Of a stretch of 64,000 nucleotides of DNA, positions 32,669-42,245 are shown in pieces; the first letter of the stretch is position 1; each line of letters opens with the position of its first letter. Both the position numbers and the translations under genes were made by a program. The notes beneath the pieces are model-generated. The model was not told the DNA's origin. It searched no databases and saw only the letters and a list, made by a program, of their open reading frames with translations. Source of the stretch: Burkholderia sp. PAMC 26561 (GTDB lineage: Bacteria > Pseudomonadota > Gammaproteobacteria > Burkholderiales > Burkholderiaceae); assembly GCF_001557535.2 (NCBI RefSeq), contig NZ_CP014310.1:1-64000 (forward strand). Reading direction: 5' to 3'.

Positions 32669-33445
32669 ATGACGGCTCAGCTTTCGCTGCGGAATATCCG
32701 AAAGTCTTTTGACGGAAAACACGGAAGGGTCGATGTTATCGGTGGATTGTCCTTTGATATCTACGAGAAGGACTTTGTCAGCATAATCGGGCCGTCTGGG
32801 TGCGGGAAGACGACAGTGTTTAACATCATTGCGGGTCTGCTGGAACCAGACTCGGGCGAACTTGAATATCGGGGAAAGGCCGTCAATGGTCTTCGCGGCA
32901 AGGTCGGATACATGATGCAACGAGACCTGCTGTTTCCATGGCGCACCGTGCTCGAAAATGTGCTGCTGGGTCCCGAACTCTCGAAGATGCCGATCGCGGA
33001 AGCTCGTGATACAGCCATGGAATACCTCAACACATATGGATTGGCGGGCTTCGAAAACGCATATCCGCGCACACTTTCCGGAGGTATGCGCCAGCGTGTA
33101 GCACTAATTCGAACGCTGATAAACGATCCAGACATTATTCTGCTCGATGAGCCATTTTCCGCACTAGATTATCAAACGCGGCTGTATTTGGAAGGCGTGC
33201 TTCTTGAGGCTGTGGAGACTTTCAACAAGACCGTGGTATTGGTGACGCACGATATCGATGAAGCAGTTGCATTGTCCAAGCGCGTAGTGGTTCTTGCGGG
33301 ACGCCCTTCGCAAGTGAAAGTTACACACGACATCGATTTGGGCGACAGGTCACCCATAGGCGCCAGGAGCGACCCGAATTTTTCGGGTTATTTTCACATG
33401 CTCTGCCGCGAGCTAGATATCCAGACAGAGGGAACGGCGAAATGA
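32669..33445 (+). CDS. ABC transporter ATP-binding protein (nitrate/sulfonate/taurine class)
   Basis: 258 residues from ATG 32669 (MTAQLSLRNIRKSFDG); the frame upstream is not conserved. Walker A IIGPSGCGKTT, Q-loop MMQRDLLFPWRTVLENV, signature LSGGMRQRVALIRTL, Walker B IILLDEPFSALD and H-loop VTHDIDEAV are complete. This is the SsuB/TauB/NrtD subclass that powers uptake of small organic solutes. Overlaps the permease start by 4 bases. Operon: ATPase, permease, binding protein, amidase. Confidence 0.93.
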   Translation: MTAQLSLRNIRKSFDGKHGRVDVIGGLSFDIYEKDFVSIIGPSGCGKTTVFNIIAGLLEPDSGELEYRGKAVNGLRGKVGYMMQRDLLFPWRTVLENVLLGPELSKMPIAEARDTAMEYLNTYGLAGFENAYPRTLSGGMRQRVALIRTLINDPDIILLDEPFSALDYQTRLYLEGVLLEAVETFNKTVVLVTHDIDEAVALSKRVVVLAGRPSQVKVTHDIDLGDRSPIGARSDPNFSGYFHMLCRELDIQTEGTAK

Positions 33446-34311
33446 ACCAAGCGAGCGGAACACATCTCGTAGACGCGGCTACGGCCGTAAAGAAAAAAAA
33501 TAGCTCTTTTGAAAAATTTGCTGGGTCGCTTGGGACCAGATTCGCCGTCCCTTGTTTGCAGATTCTCGCAGTAGCGGTGTTCTTTGCCCTTTGGCAGGCA
33601 GCGGTTCAGCTGGGTTGGGTCTCAGTTTTCCTTGTGGGGTCACCCGTTAGTATTTACCACGCATTTGAGCGGTCCATCTCATCGGGCGACTTGTTCGTAG
33701 ATACAGGCTATACGGTTTTCGAGGCAACAGTCGGCTTCGTAATCGGCACTGCAATAGGCTCGATCGTCGGACTTTCGCTCTGGTATTCGTCATTCGTCGC
33801 TCGTGTCGTCGAACCATTCATTGTCGCGGTCAACAGCGTACCGAAGGTCGCTTTTGCGCCTATTGTGATCTTGTGGTTTGGTACGGGTCTAACGTCGAAG
33901 ATAGTGCTGGCCGTTTCGTTGACCGCGATTGTTGCCCTGATATCCGCATATGAAGCAGCAAAAGACGCGGATGTGGAACTACAGGCATTACTGATAACCC
34001 TTGGCGCGAGGAAGCGCGATATCTTTTTTAAGGTCGTTGTTCCATCGACCTTGCCATATATTCTGTCTACGTTTCGAATCAACATCGGCTTTGGTTTAGT
34101 GGGTGCGGTGGTCGGCGAATTTATCTCTTCAGAGAAAGGGATTGGCCACATGATCTACGCGGCATCGAGTCTTTACGATTTAAGTAGCGTATGGGCAGGC
34201 TTGTTTGTATTAATGATTGTAGGTTTTCTCATGTATTTCATCATTGATGCGATCGAACGTCGATTGCTACCTTGGCGTCAATCGCGAAATCGCGGAACAG
34301 TCCGCGTCTAA
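33442..34311 (+). CDS. ABC transporter permease (SsuC/TauC class)
   Basis: 289 residues. About six membrane segments, e.g. LQILAVAVFFALWQAAVQL, TVGFVIGTAIGSIVGLSLWY and LFVLMIVGFLMYFIIDAI. The EAA loop that contacts the ATPase is present (AAKDADVELQALLITLGARKRDIFFKVVVPSTLPYI). Partner of the ATPase encoded just upstream. Confidence 0.92.
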   Translation: MNQASGTHLVDAATAVKKKNSSFEKFAGSLGTRFAVPCLQILAVAVFFALWQAAVQLGWVSVFLVGSPVSIYHAFERSISSGDLFVDTGYTVFEATVGFVIGTAIGSIVGLSLWYSSFVARVVEPFIVAVNSVPKVAFAPIVILWFGTGLTSKIVLAVSLTAIVALISAYEAAKDADVELQALLITLGARKRDIFFKVVVPSTLPYILSTFRINIGFGLVGAVVGEFISSEKGIGHMIYAASSLYDLSSVWAGLFVLMIVGFLMYFIIDAIERRLLPWRQSRNRGTVRV

Positions 34312-34360
34312 AATTCTAGACTGATGCTTTTAACAACCTGGAGTCGGGAGATTCAAGACA

Positions 34361-35353
34361 ATGAAACCTGCGACTTTTAGACTGCGCACACGGTCGACGA
34401 TCCGGAAGTTCGTGGTAGCCATGTGCCTGGCGAGTCTTCTAGAGCCGGCTATAGCCGAAGAAAAGAAAGTGGTTGTTTCTGAAGCCTTTCAAGCGCTCCA
34501 TTACTTACCGCTTTATGTCGCAATCAATAAGGGTTTTTTCACGGAACAGGGCCTAAGTGTGACGAAACTGATGACAGGTACGCCAAGCAACGCCTTGTCA
34601 GCGGTCATCTCGGGCAGTGCGGACTTTGCCATTGTCGGCCCAGAGTGGGCCGCAGTCGCTGCCGAGAAAGGTGCGGCGGTGGAAGTAGTCTCTAACCTCG
34701 CCAACGGCGCGGGTGCCTGGGTGGCCACGTCAGCCGACTTCGAGTACGACGGCCCAAAAAGTCTCAAAGACCAACGCGTCGTTACGGGAATGATGCCTAC
34801 GACCAGCACGTCTCTCTTCATCAAGATGCTTCGCGAAAACGGCATGCAACCGTCCGATGTGCATATGCTCCAAGTCCCTATCGGGTCCGAAATCGGGCCG
34901 ATGCTGGCGGCCCAGGTGAAAGTGGGAGTCTTTTATGAGCCAGGGTTAGAGCAGGTGGTCGCGGGTGGCCAGAAAGTTGTGGTCAGCTTCGCTAAACTTA
35001 ACAAGGAATACCTGTTTGCAGCTGTGACGGCTAGGAAGAATGTCGATCCAGAGGTTGGTCGCCGGTTTGTCGCAGGAATGCAAAAGGCGTTTCTTTACAT
35101 GGCGGCCAGTCCCCAGGAAGTCAAGCTCTTGGCGAGGAAGGAGTTTCCGACGATCAGTCCGGAGATCGTTGATGCGGCGATCTCCCGGATGCTCGCAGAC
35201 GGCGTATTCTCTAAATCAGTCGCAATATCCCATGACTCACTAAGATCTGCGATGCAGACGCAGATCGACCTAGGCAACTTGAAGCAACAGCCCGTGTACG
35301 ACGCGTTGATCGACCATCGCTTCATTGATGCGGCAGTCAAGGAAGTCCATTAA
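34361..35353 (+). CDS. periplasmic substrate-binding protein (SsuA/TauA/NMT1-like)
   Basis: 330 residues. Signal peptide 1-33 with likely cleavage after EPAIA; no lipobox Cys. Then the NMT1/SsuA fold: VSEAFQALHYLPLYVAINKGFFTEQGLSVTKLM, SALSAVISGSADFAIVGPEWAAVAAEKG, MTGMMPTTSTSLFIKMLRENG-type hinge and FYEPGLEQVVAGG. Captures the substrate of the ABC system; given the following amidase, an amide, nitrile-derived or heteroaromatic nitrogen compound is likely, but this is inference. Confidence 0.9.
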   Translation: MKPATFRLRTRSTIRKFVVAMCLASLLEPAIAEEKKVVVSEAFQALHYLPLYVAINKGFFTEQGLSVTKLMTGTPSNALSAVISGSADFAIVGPEWAAVAAEKGAAVEVVSNLANGAGAWVATSADFEYDGPKSLKDQRVVTGMMPTTSTSLFIKMLRENGMQPSDVHMLQVPIGSEIGPMLAAQVKVGVFYEPGLEQVVAGGQKVVVSFAKLNKEYLFAAVTARKNVDPEVGRRFVAGMQKAFLYMAASPQEVKLLARKEFPTISPEIVDAAISRMLADGVFSKSVAISHDSLRSAMQTQIDLGNLKQQPVYDALIDHRFIDAAVKEVH

Positions 35354-35394
35354 ACCAATGCGTAGAGCTATCAATACTGGAAGGTATGATTTGT

Positions 35395-36744
35395 ATGAAT
35401 GAAATCACGGATTTGGGACTTCGAGAGATTGCCAAGCGGGTCGGTTCTCGAGAGCTTTCCGCTGAGGACGTCGTTCGAGCATACGTGCAAGTGATCGAGC
35501 AGCGCGAGAGTCAGATCAGGGCCTGGAAGTTCTTCGACGCAGATGCTGCGATCACACAGGCACGCATACTCGACTCTCGTTTTGGCACACCGGCGCAGCT
35601 AGCCGGCATTCCTATCGGTGTGAAAGATTTGTTCGATACGTTCGATATGCCGACCTGCTACGGTTCGCCGATCTATGCACACCACAGACCATCCGTCGAC
35701 GCAGCCCTTGTAGCCAAGGCGCGCACGCTTGGCGCAATAGTCATGGGCAAGACCGTAACCACGGAATTCGCCACGTTCAAGCCGGGCGATACGAGAAACC
35801 CGAGATCCCCAGATATAGATCATCCGCATACGCCTGGCGGGTCGTCCAGTGGATCGGCGGCGGCTGTCGCGGCCGGTATGGTTCCGGTCGCCTTTGGTAC
35901 GCAGACGGCAGGTTCAGTGATTCGTCCAGCCGCTTACTGCGGCGTCGTTGGATACAAGCCGACGTTCGGGACCTTGTCGCTAAGCGGCGCCAAGGCTCTA
36001 TCACAGAGCTTGGACACAGCCGGCGTCATCAGCAGGACCGTCGACGATGCAGCCTACATTGTTGGCCTCCTATCGAACCAAACGTTTAATGTTGATGCCG
36101 ATCATGCATTCCGGTTTGCTATCTGTCAGACCCCTCATTGGCATTTGACCGAACCGGCAAGCCGCGACGCCATAAATTCGTCGAGTCACCTGCTGGCATC
36201 GGTGGGTTTGGCGGCGAGCGAAGTCTGCCTCCCGGCCGGGTGTGGAGATCTGGCAACCGCTCACGTGCAGATCATGACGTACGAGGCTGCAGCCTCGTAC
36301 GTTCCTGAATGCAGGACACAACCGTCCGGTTTGAGTGCTCCGTTTCGGCAGATTTTGGAGAGCGGTGCGAAGTTGGGCGGAGCAGGATATGCGAAGGCCC
36401 AGCAGCTCGCCGAAAAAGGTCGAAAACTCATCGATTCACTCTTTGACGAGTACGACATTTTGATATCGCCGAGTGCAACTGGCGAGGCGCCTGCTGGACT
36501 GGATGCAACCGGCGATCCCATATTCGGTCGGATATGGACTATGCTGGGATATCCGTGTGTTCACGTGCCAACAGGTTACGGGCCGAATGGCCTGCCAGTG
36601 GGTGTAACCTTGATTGGTGCCCGGTGGCACGATGAAATCGTTCTCTCTGCGGCCACTCGCTTGGCAAGCCTTGTGGGGGCTTTGTCAACTTGTGGCACCG
36701 AAGCCGGAAAGATGGTAGAGACGCGCATGCCTCAGAAAACGTAG
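35395..36744 (+). CDS. amidase (amidase signature family), second copy in window
   Basis: 449 residues from ATG 35395, chosen because GGAAGG lies 10 bases upstream; ATG 35386 would leave only one base of spacing. Catalytic Lys77 (GVKDLF), cis-Ser151/152 (PGGSSSGSAAAVAAG) and nucleophile Ser174 (GTQTAGSVIRPAAYCGVVGYKPT). About 30% like the amidase at 15984 by eye, mainly in the signature, so not a recent duplicate. Last gene of the ABC operon, 41 bases after the binding protein: import then hydrolysis of an amide. Confidence 0.92.
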   Translation: MNEITDLGLREIAKRVGSRELSAEDVVRAYVQVIEQRESQIRAWKFFDADAAITQARILDSRFGTPAQLAGIPIGVKDLFDTFDMPTCYGSPIYAHHRPSVDAALVAKARTLGAIVMGKTVTTEFATFKPGDTRNPRSPDIDHPHTPGGSSSGSAAAVAAGMVPVAFGTQTAGSVIRPAAYCGVVGYKPTFGTLSLSGAKALSQSLDTAGVISRTVDDAAYIVGLLSNQTFNVDADHAFRFAICQTPHWHLTEPASRDAINSSSHLLASVGLAASEVCLPAGCGDLATAHVQIMTYEAAASYVPECRTQPSGLSAPFRQILESGAKLGGAGYAKAQQLAEKGRKLIDSLFDEYDILISPSATGEAPAGLDATGDPIFGRIWTMLGYPCVHVPTGYGPNGLPVGVTLIGARWHDEIVLSAATRLASLVGALSTCGTEAGKMVETRMPQKT

Positions 36745-36889
36745 GACGAGTCTTGGGTGACGTTGGCGAATTCGAGAGTTATGGTCGAAAGTGGTGTTCG
36801 GGTGAGGCAGGGATTTGAAGGCGGCGGCGGTTTAGCTGAGAATGTTGCTTGTCTAGAGTAACAACCAGCCAAACCGAGATCCACCACCA

Positions 36890-37590
36890 ATGAAGAAGGT
36901 TACAGAAGAAACAACCTTGGGTAAATCGGAAGCACGGCCCAGCGGACTTGACGATTTGATTCAACAGGGCACGCGGCAGATCGTCCAGCAAGCAATCGAG
37001 GCAGAATTGGCGGCATTGCTAGAAAGATACGACAACGTGAAGACCCTTGATGGAAGGCGAACTGTGATTCGCAATGCTACCTGCCTGAGCGCGAGGTTGT
37101 CACGGCGATCGGCCCGGTCACCGTGAAGGTGCCGAAGGTTCGCGATCGCTCGGGCTCGGGCGTGAAGTTCAATTCGAACATCGTGCCGCCCTACATTCGG
37201 AAGTCACGCCGCGTGTCAGCGGCATTACCTTGGCTGTATCTACGTGGCGTCTCAACCGGCGACATGGGCGAGGCGCTGAGCGTGCTGCTGGGCGAAGAGG
37301 CCAAAGGTCTTTCGCCCGACGTGGTCAGCCGTCTGAAAGCTCAGTGGGCCGACGAGCACGCTCTGTGGAATCAGCGTGATCTGTCAAACGCGCGCTGGGT
37401 CTATTGGTGGGCCGATGGCATCCACACGGGGCTGCGCAGCGACGATTCGGACGGCCAGTGCTTGTTGGTCATCATCGGCGTGAAGCCGGACGGAACGAAA
37501 GAACGCGTGGCGATCGGCGATGGTTTCCGCGAGTCGAAGGACGCCTGGTGTGAGCTCTTGCTAGATCTGAAGGGCGAATTCATGATCTGA
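36890..37590 (+). pseudogene. IS256-family transposase, frameshifted and truncated
   Basis: N-terminal part (GLDDLIQQGTRQIVQQAIEAELAALLERYD) and, after a frameshift near 37080, VPKVRDRSGSGVKFNSNIVPPYIRKSRRV, LPWLYLRGVSTGDMGEALSVLLGEEAKGLSPDVVSRLK and the start of the DDE core. It stops shortly after the second core block (FRESKDAWCELLLDLK). The C-terminal half is missing. 36745-36889 looks like the IS left end. Confidence 0.8.
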
Positions 37591-37603
37591 GGCATAGCTT
37601 TGC

Positions 37604-37799
37604 AGTTCAGGCTTTAATCCGGTGGTAAGGGAAGGCGCGGACCTTCAGTCGAATCTGCCGCCACTGGCCGTGTACATGGGGCATGTTTCGATCGTATCGA
37701 CTGCATACTACCTTCCATTCGTTCCGACGATCGCAGCGCTCGCAAGTGATCGCTTTGAGAAGCATTTGAGCTACGTTCTCGCTGGGAGAAAGCCATGAA
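37604..37799 (+). pseudogene. tyrosine recombinase, C-terminal end only
   Basis: Open frame without start: NPVVREGADLQSNLPPLAV, YMGHVSIVSTAYYLPFVP, ALASDRFEKHLSYVLAGRKP. It includes the C-terminal His of the catalytic block (GHVS) and the nucleophilic Tyr (STAYY). The stop overlaps the next integrase start (ATGA), as in the tandem tyrosine-recombinase trios known as RIT elements. The 5' part was removed by the IS256 remnant. Confidence 0.75.
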
Positions 37800-38043
37800 G
37801 CCGCGCAAACCAACAAAGCTCGGCCGATGTCTGCTGCGCTTCTTCCGGGATTTTCTCCCTACATTGCGGGGCGTCAGCGTGAACACGATAAGGAGCTACC
37901 CGGACGCCGTCGTTCTGCTGCTGAGGTTCATCTCTCGCGAGAGCGGGCGGCCCATCCAAACCCTGGCTCTAGGCGATCTCAATGCCGATCATGTAAAGCG
38001 ATTCCTCAAGTTACCTGAGTCGGAGCGCGGCAACACTAGCATG
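37795..38043 (+). pseudogene. second tyrosine recombinase, N-terminal end only
   Basis: ATG overlaps the preceding stop. LRFFRDFLPTLRGVSVNTIR, SYPDAVVLLLRFISRESG and LNADHVKRFLKLPESERGNTS form the N-terminal SAM-like core-binding domain of a tandem recombinase. Homology ends near 38043; unrelated codons follow to the stop at 38175, partly within the ISL3 element. No catalytic residues remain. Confidence 0.75.
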
Positions 38044-38103
38044 CCTGTGAACATGGCTAGCGCTAATCAAAAGACTTCAACAAGTGTAAAGGTACGTTTT
38101 TGG

Positions 38104-39510
38104 GCCTCTTTTGAATCTCGAGTGGGTGGACTGCTGGGTCAAGTGCGGGCGCAAGCCCGGCGAAGCGAATACTAGACGCGCGTGGGGTCACCAAGCTGAA
38201 GCGGGGCTGGTTGCGGCAGAATGCGGCAATCAGCCCTGCAAGACCAAGCGAACGATGACGAACCAAACCCGACTCTTTGAAGCCGCCTTGGGAATTAAGG
38301 CACCGTGGTATGTGCAAGGTGTCGATTTCGGCACGGAACTGACGATTGCCGTGGACTTTGTCGCGGGCAGCCGGTTTGCCTACCCCGGGGTGCCGGGCGA
38401 ACACCCGGTGCACGACACGGTCATCAAACGGCTGCGGCACCTCAACTTTTTCCAGTTCGACTGTTATCTGGAGGTGCGCGTGCCGCGTGTGCGCCTGCCG
38501 GACGGCTCGGTGCGGCTCGTGGAACCCGAATGGATGGGCAAACTGGATGGCTTTACGCTGCTGTTTGAAGCGCTCGTGCTGACGCTGTGCCGGGAGATGA
38601 CATTTGCGGCGGTGGCCCGTCTGGTGAACCTGTCGTGGTATCGCGTGAAGGCCATCTGTGATCGTTACGTGAACCTCGCGGTGGCCGCGACTGATTTGTC
38701 CGAGCTCACCGCGGTGGCCATTGACGAAACCTCGTGCCGACGGGGCCACGACTATGTCTCGCTGGTCGCCGACATGGACGCCAGGCGCGTAGTCTTCGTC
38801 ACGCCAGGCAAGGATGCCGGCGTTGTCGAACGCTTTGCCAATCACCTCGAGGAACACAACGCCACGCCTGCGCAGATCAAATCGGTCAGCATCGACATGT
38901 CGCCCGCCTTCATCAAGGGCGTGGACGAGCATCTGCCCGATGCGCGCGTAACGTTCGACAAGTTTCATGTGATTGCGCACGCGTCCAAAGCCCTCGACGG
39001 TGTGCGCCGCGAGCAGCAGAAGAACGATCCGGCATTGAAGGGCATGCGCTGGTCGTTGCTCAAGGATGCGGACAAGCTGAACCTCGCGCAACTGACCGAT
39101 CTCGAGGCACTGATCAGCCAGTACACCACCAACTGCACCGCCCGTGCCTGGATGTACCGCGAGCAGTTGCGGGAGATTCTCGATCGCAAGCAGATCCACG
39201 TCGTCTCCAAGATGTTGCGCCGGTGGTGCACCGGTGTCATGCGTTCCAAGGTTGAGCCGATGAAGGACGTCGCACGCATGATCCTGCGCCATTTCGACGG
39301 CATCGTCGCCTGGGCCCAGACGCGCCAGACCAACGGCTTCATCGAAGCCATCAACGGCCTATTTCAAGCTGCCAAGCGCAAGGCGCGCGGGTACGCCAGC
39401 TTCAAAACCATGCGAACCGTGCTGTTCCTCATCGCCGGCAAGCTCGACTTCTCAGCCTTCAACCCACATGCCTCGTAAGCCGCATTACCCACTCCACTTT
39501 TGAAATAGCC
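38104..39510 (+). mobile_element. ISL3-family element
   Basis: 1407 bases. Imperfect terminal inverted repeats (GCCTCTTTTGAATCTCGAGT at 38104; complement of GGCTATTTCAAAAGTGGAGT ending at 39510). Flanked by a near-identical 8-base repeat, GTTTTTGG (38096-38103) and GTTTTTAG (39511-39518), the duplication length expected for ISL3. Confidence 0.75.
38255..39478 (+). CDS. ISL3-family transposase
   Basis: 407 residues from ATG 38255 (MTNQTRLFEAALGIKAPWYV). N-terminal zinc-finger-like and helix-turn-helix parts (TFAAVARLVNLSWYRVKAIC), then the DDE core: VAIDETSCRRGHDYVSLVADMDARRVVFV, IKSVSIDMSPAFIKGVDEHLPDARVTFDKFHVI and the C-terminal SKVEPMKDVARMI, RQTNGFIEAINGLFQAAKRKARGYAS. Complete and probably functional. 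Confidence 0.93.
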   Translation: MTNQTRLFEAALGIKAPWYVQGVDFGTELTIAVDFVAGSRFAYPGVPGEHPVHDTVIKRLRHLNFFQFDCYLEVRVPRVRLPDGSVRLVEPEWMGKLDGFTLLFEALVLTLCREMTFAAVARLVNLSWYRVKAICDRYVNLAVAATDLSELTAVAIDETSCRRGHDYVSLVADMDARRVVFVTPGKDAGVVERFANHLEEHNATPAQIKSVSIDMSPAFIKGVDEHLPDARVTFDKFHVIAHASKALDGVRREQQKNDPALKGMRWSLLKDADKLNLAQLTDLEALISQYTTNCTARAWMYREQLREILDRKQIHVVSKMLRRWCTGVMRSKVEPMKDVARMILRHFDGIVAWAQTRQTNGFIEAINGLFQAAKRKARGYASFKTMRTVLFLIAGKLDFSAFNPHAS

Positions 39511-39518
39511 GTTTTTAG

Positions 39519-39885
39519 TTTTATCCGACCCAGCCCGCGAAGATCGCGCTCTTTTTGGGGAGACCGGCTTGGCCTTCGATGAGCCAGCGAAACAGGGCAC
39601 CGAGCACCGACAACGCATACGCGCTCGAACGCACGATAGACCGCCTACATTCGGGCGCCACTCCGCTGAATCGCGAGGTCGTAACCGACCAACCATTTGT
39701 CACGAGGCGTTAGTCGTCGCAAAAAACTACGGTATGCGATCGCATCGTCGGTGGTCAGCTACGACAAGGCCCTGTTGCGCTCGATAACTGCCACAAGATC
39801 AGGCGCTCCGCTTCCCTGCGATAGGCGCGTTGCGTGGGGGAAGTCTCATGCAGCGCAAGCCATGCCTGCACCGCTTTGATAGTCA
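39519..39885 (-). pseudogene. tyrosine recombinase (phage-integrase type) remnant, several frameshifts
   Basis: Reading leftwards: AVQAWLALHETSPTQRAYRREAERLILWQL (about 39885-39790), then LTTDDAIAYRSFLRRLTPRDKWLVG, then RSSAYALSVLGALFRWLIEGQ in changing frames. This is the N-terminal core-binding domain of a XerD-like integrase; no catalytic domain remains. ISL3 lies immediately to its left. Confidence 0.65.
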
Positions 39886-39944
39886 TTCGTCGCATAGATT
39901 TTTGCCGCCCCCTCAGAATTCAATGCAAACCATCACCGCTCGAG

Positions 39945-40925
39945 TTAGTGCTCTTTCGCTCGATCGCTCGTTGTTCGCCCAAGGAAGCTACTTATAAGCG
40001 AAGCGATCTCGTCTGGCTTCTCATAAATTGCAAAGTGTCCGGCATCGAGAACATGAACCTCCGCGTTGGGCAGGTCCCTTTTGTACGCCGCGGCTTCGGC
40101 GACCAAAAAGGACGGATCGTATTTGCCCCAGACCACGAGCGTTGGTGGCTGGTGCTGCTGCAGCCACGCTTGCCATAATGGGTAGCTCGCTACGTTCGTC
40201 TGATACGAGTAGAAGAGGTCAGTCTGGATGTCAGCTTCTCCCGGACGACTGAGGAATGCAAATTCATCCGTCCAAAGATCGGGGTTAATCGTATCGGGAC
40301 GAGGATTTGAGCCGATGTGGCGCTGTCGCGTGGAGGCCAGTGATAGGAAGTTCTCACGGAGTGTGGCTTCGTTCGCAGCACGGTCTTTCCAAAACTTCCG
40401 TCGCGAGTCCCAAAGGGGGCCCAGTCCGTCTTCGTGGGAAACCGCATTTTGAACTATGATGGCATCCACCCTTTCCGGGTGATTCACGGCGAGGCGCATT
40501 CCCACTGGTCCGCCGTAATCTTGAACAAACAAAACATAGTGTTGAAGCCCAAGTGTTTCAGTGAAATGTTGCACAACTTCCGAGAGATGATCGAAAGTGT
40601 ACGAAAAATCTTTGACGTTGGGAGCATCGCTGTTGCCGAATCCGGGATAGTCAGGAGCCACCAAGTGATAGTGGCCAGACAAACGGGTAAATAGCGGCTC
40701 ATACATCCGCGACGAAGATGGAAACCCGTGCAGCAGCAAGATTGTAGGTGCATCAGGACGTCCAGCTTCCCGATAGAAAATTGACACGCCGTCGACCTTG
40801 ACGGTGCGGTAGTAGATTGGCTCGGCGTCGGCGAGAGGGCGCACGGCCGTCGCCGCATCAGCTGGATTTGCCATCAATATGCCAAGGCTAGTAGCCATGG
40901 CCGAAATGAAACACAATTTGAACAT
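39945..40925 (-). CDS. alpha/beta hydrolase, exported, Asp-nucleophile (epoxide hydrolase/haloalkane dehalogenase-like)
   Basis: 326 residues from ATG 40925, chosen because AAAGGAG lies 6 bases upstream; the frame start at 40958 has none. N-terminal signal peptide (MFKLCFISAMATSLGILMANPADAA, about 25 residues). Oxyanion motif LLLHGFPSSS, nucleophile elbow VQDYGGPVG with Asp instead of Ser, and catalytic His in DAGHFAIYE. The Asp nucleophile and HGFPSS are characteristic of epoxide hydrolase/dehalogenase relatives. It is 37% or so like the next hydrolase by eye. Function on environmental esters or halides is possible, unproven. Confidence 0.85.
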   Translation of the reverse strand: MFKLCFISAMATSLGILMANPADAATAVRPLADAEPIYYRTVKVDGVSIFYREAGRPDAPTILLLHGFPSSSRMYEPLFTRLSGHYHLVAPDYPGFGNSDAPNVKDFSYTFDHLSEVVQHFTETLGLQHYVLFVQDYGGPVGMRLAVNHPERVDAIIVQNAVSHEDGLGPLWDSRRKFWKDRAANEATLRENFLSLASTRQRHIGSNPRPDTINPDLWTDEFAFLSRPGEADIQTDLFYSYQTNVASYPLWQAWLQQHQPPTLVVWGKYDPSFLVAEAAAYKRDLPNAEVHVLDAGHFAIYEKPDEIASLISSFLGRTTSDRAKEH

Positions 40926-40958
40926 CTTCACTCCTTTAGGTCGTAGTGTTAGTAACAA

Positions 40959-40992
40959 CTAGTTGCGACTTGCGATTTGAAGACGCAACTAG
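40959..40992. promoter_or_regulatory. inverted repeat upstream of the exported hydrolase
   Basis: CTAGTTGCG at 40959-40967 and its exact complement CGCAACTAG at 40984-40992, 16 bases apart, 34 bases upstream of the start at 40925. Size and position suit a repressor operator. Speculative. Confidence 0.4.
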
Positions 40993-41203
40993 CGCGCATG
41001 GAGGGCAGGTCAGTAGGGCACGATAAAGTCCAGAGCTTGGCTACTTCCTGCATCCAATGATGCCACGGACGAAATCATTTTATTGATCGTCACCTTAGAA
41101 GGTTGTGCCTTGAGGAGAACGCTTCCGTAATGCCACCGAAAAACATCTTTTCACTTCAGCTTTCTCTTTCATGCAAATTCTATCGACCATCTCGACGTCC
41201 GGT

Positions 41204-42110
41204 CTAATCACACCGGAATGGATATGAAGGACATTTATCAGCAGCAGCACAGGGAGCACCAAATGCGGTTTTAATTTCTGCGGCGACCTGGGGGCATTTT
41301 CGTCTAGCACGAAGTGGCCAGCGTCGAGCCACACCAGTTTTGCATCGGGCAAGTCGTTCAGGTACGCGCGGGCACCAGGTGGGATGAAGAACGGATCGTT
41401 CTTGCCCCACACTATCAGTGTCTTGGGCTTGTGCTGCCGAAATGCCGCTTGCCAATGCGGATACAAGGCGATATTCGATTTGTAGTTCTCGAGCAAATCG
41501 ACTTGATAATCTTGCACCCGCGGCCGGTCGAGTAGCGCTTGGTCGAACACCCAATTATCGGATTAATCGCTTCCGGATCCTTTGCGCCAACGAGCCAGTG
41601 GTACTTGGTGCCTTCGAGACCTACAAAGTCGCGAGCCGGCTTCTCCGTTTCCGGCGTGCGGTTCTCCCACAACGGCAACAGCACGCTTTTCGGAGCATCG
41701 CCCACGCCTTCAATATAGGCGTTCGTATTTTGGATGATGAACCCTTTCACGCAATCTGGGCGCTGGCTGAACAGGCGGAACCCCACCGGTCCACCATAGT
41801 CCTGCATGTAGAGAATGTACGAGTCGAGACCGAGCACATCGACCAAGCCCAAAACGTGCGCGGCGAGATTGTCGAACGTATAGGCGAATTCGTCACGCGA
41901 TGGCGCGTCGGAATGGCCAAAGCCGATATAGTCCGGGGCGATCAAATGAAAGCAGTCGGCCAGCGACGGAATCAGGTCACGGAACATCTGGCTGCTACTT
42001 GGCAAACCATGAAGCAAAAGAATTGTCGGCAGCTTGCGAGCGCCGGCCTCTCGGTAGAAGACCTTTCTGCCATTGACTTCGGCGGTGCGATGATATGTTC
42101 GAACGGTCAT
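41204..42110 (-). pseudogene. alpha/beta hydrolase, Asp-nucleophile type, two frameshifts
   Basis: Start ATG 42110. Frame one: LLLHGLPSSSQMF, APDYIGFGHSDAP, MQDYGGPVGFRL (Asp nucleophile). At about 41559 one base is missing (INPIIGC; restored INPDNWVFDQALL), and frame two gives PKTLIVWGKNDPFF and LDAGHFVLDENAP (catalytic His). At 41290-41294 five G stand where six would restore QVAAEIKTAF before the stop at 41204. With both restored it is a 300-residue cytoplasmic relative of the exported hydrolase, without signal peptide. Divergent from the LysR gene, which presumably regulates it. Confidence 0.8.
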
Positions 42111-42245
42111 GATGGGCCCCTGTCGTTTATAGAAGCGTTCGGGCGGACCACCCGCCGTTGACGCGTTGAAAGCATTCTCTGCAATTTCGTAAACGACGGG
42201 CAGACGGTAAAATCGAGAATCGACCTCTCATTTGGTGGAATATCC

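Noticed and set aside
38063..39292. 409-codon minus-strand frame opposite the ISL3 transposase
   Set aside because: Antisense of a gene with complete ISL3 motifs; high GC keeps the opposite frame open.
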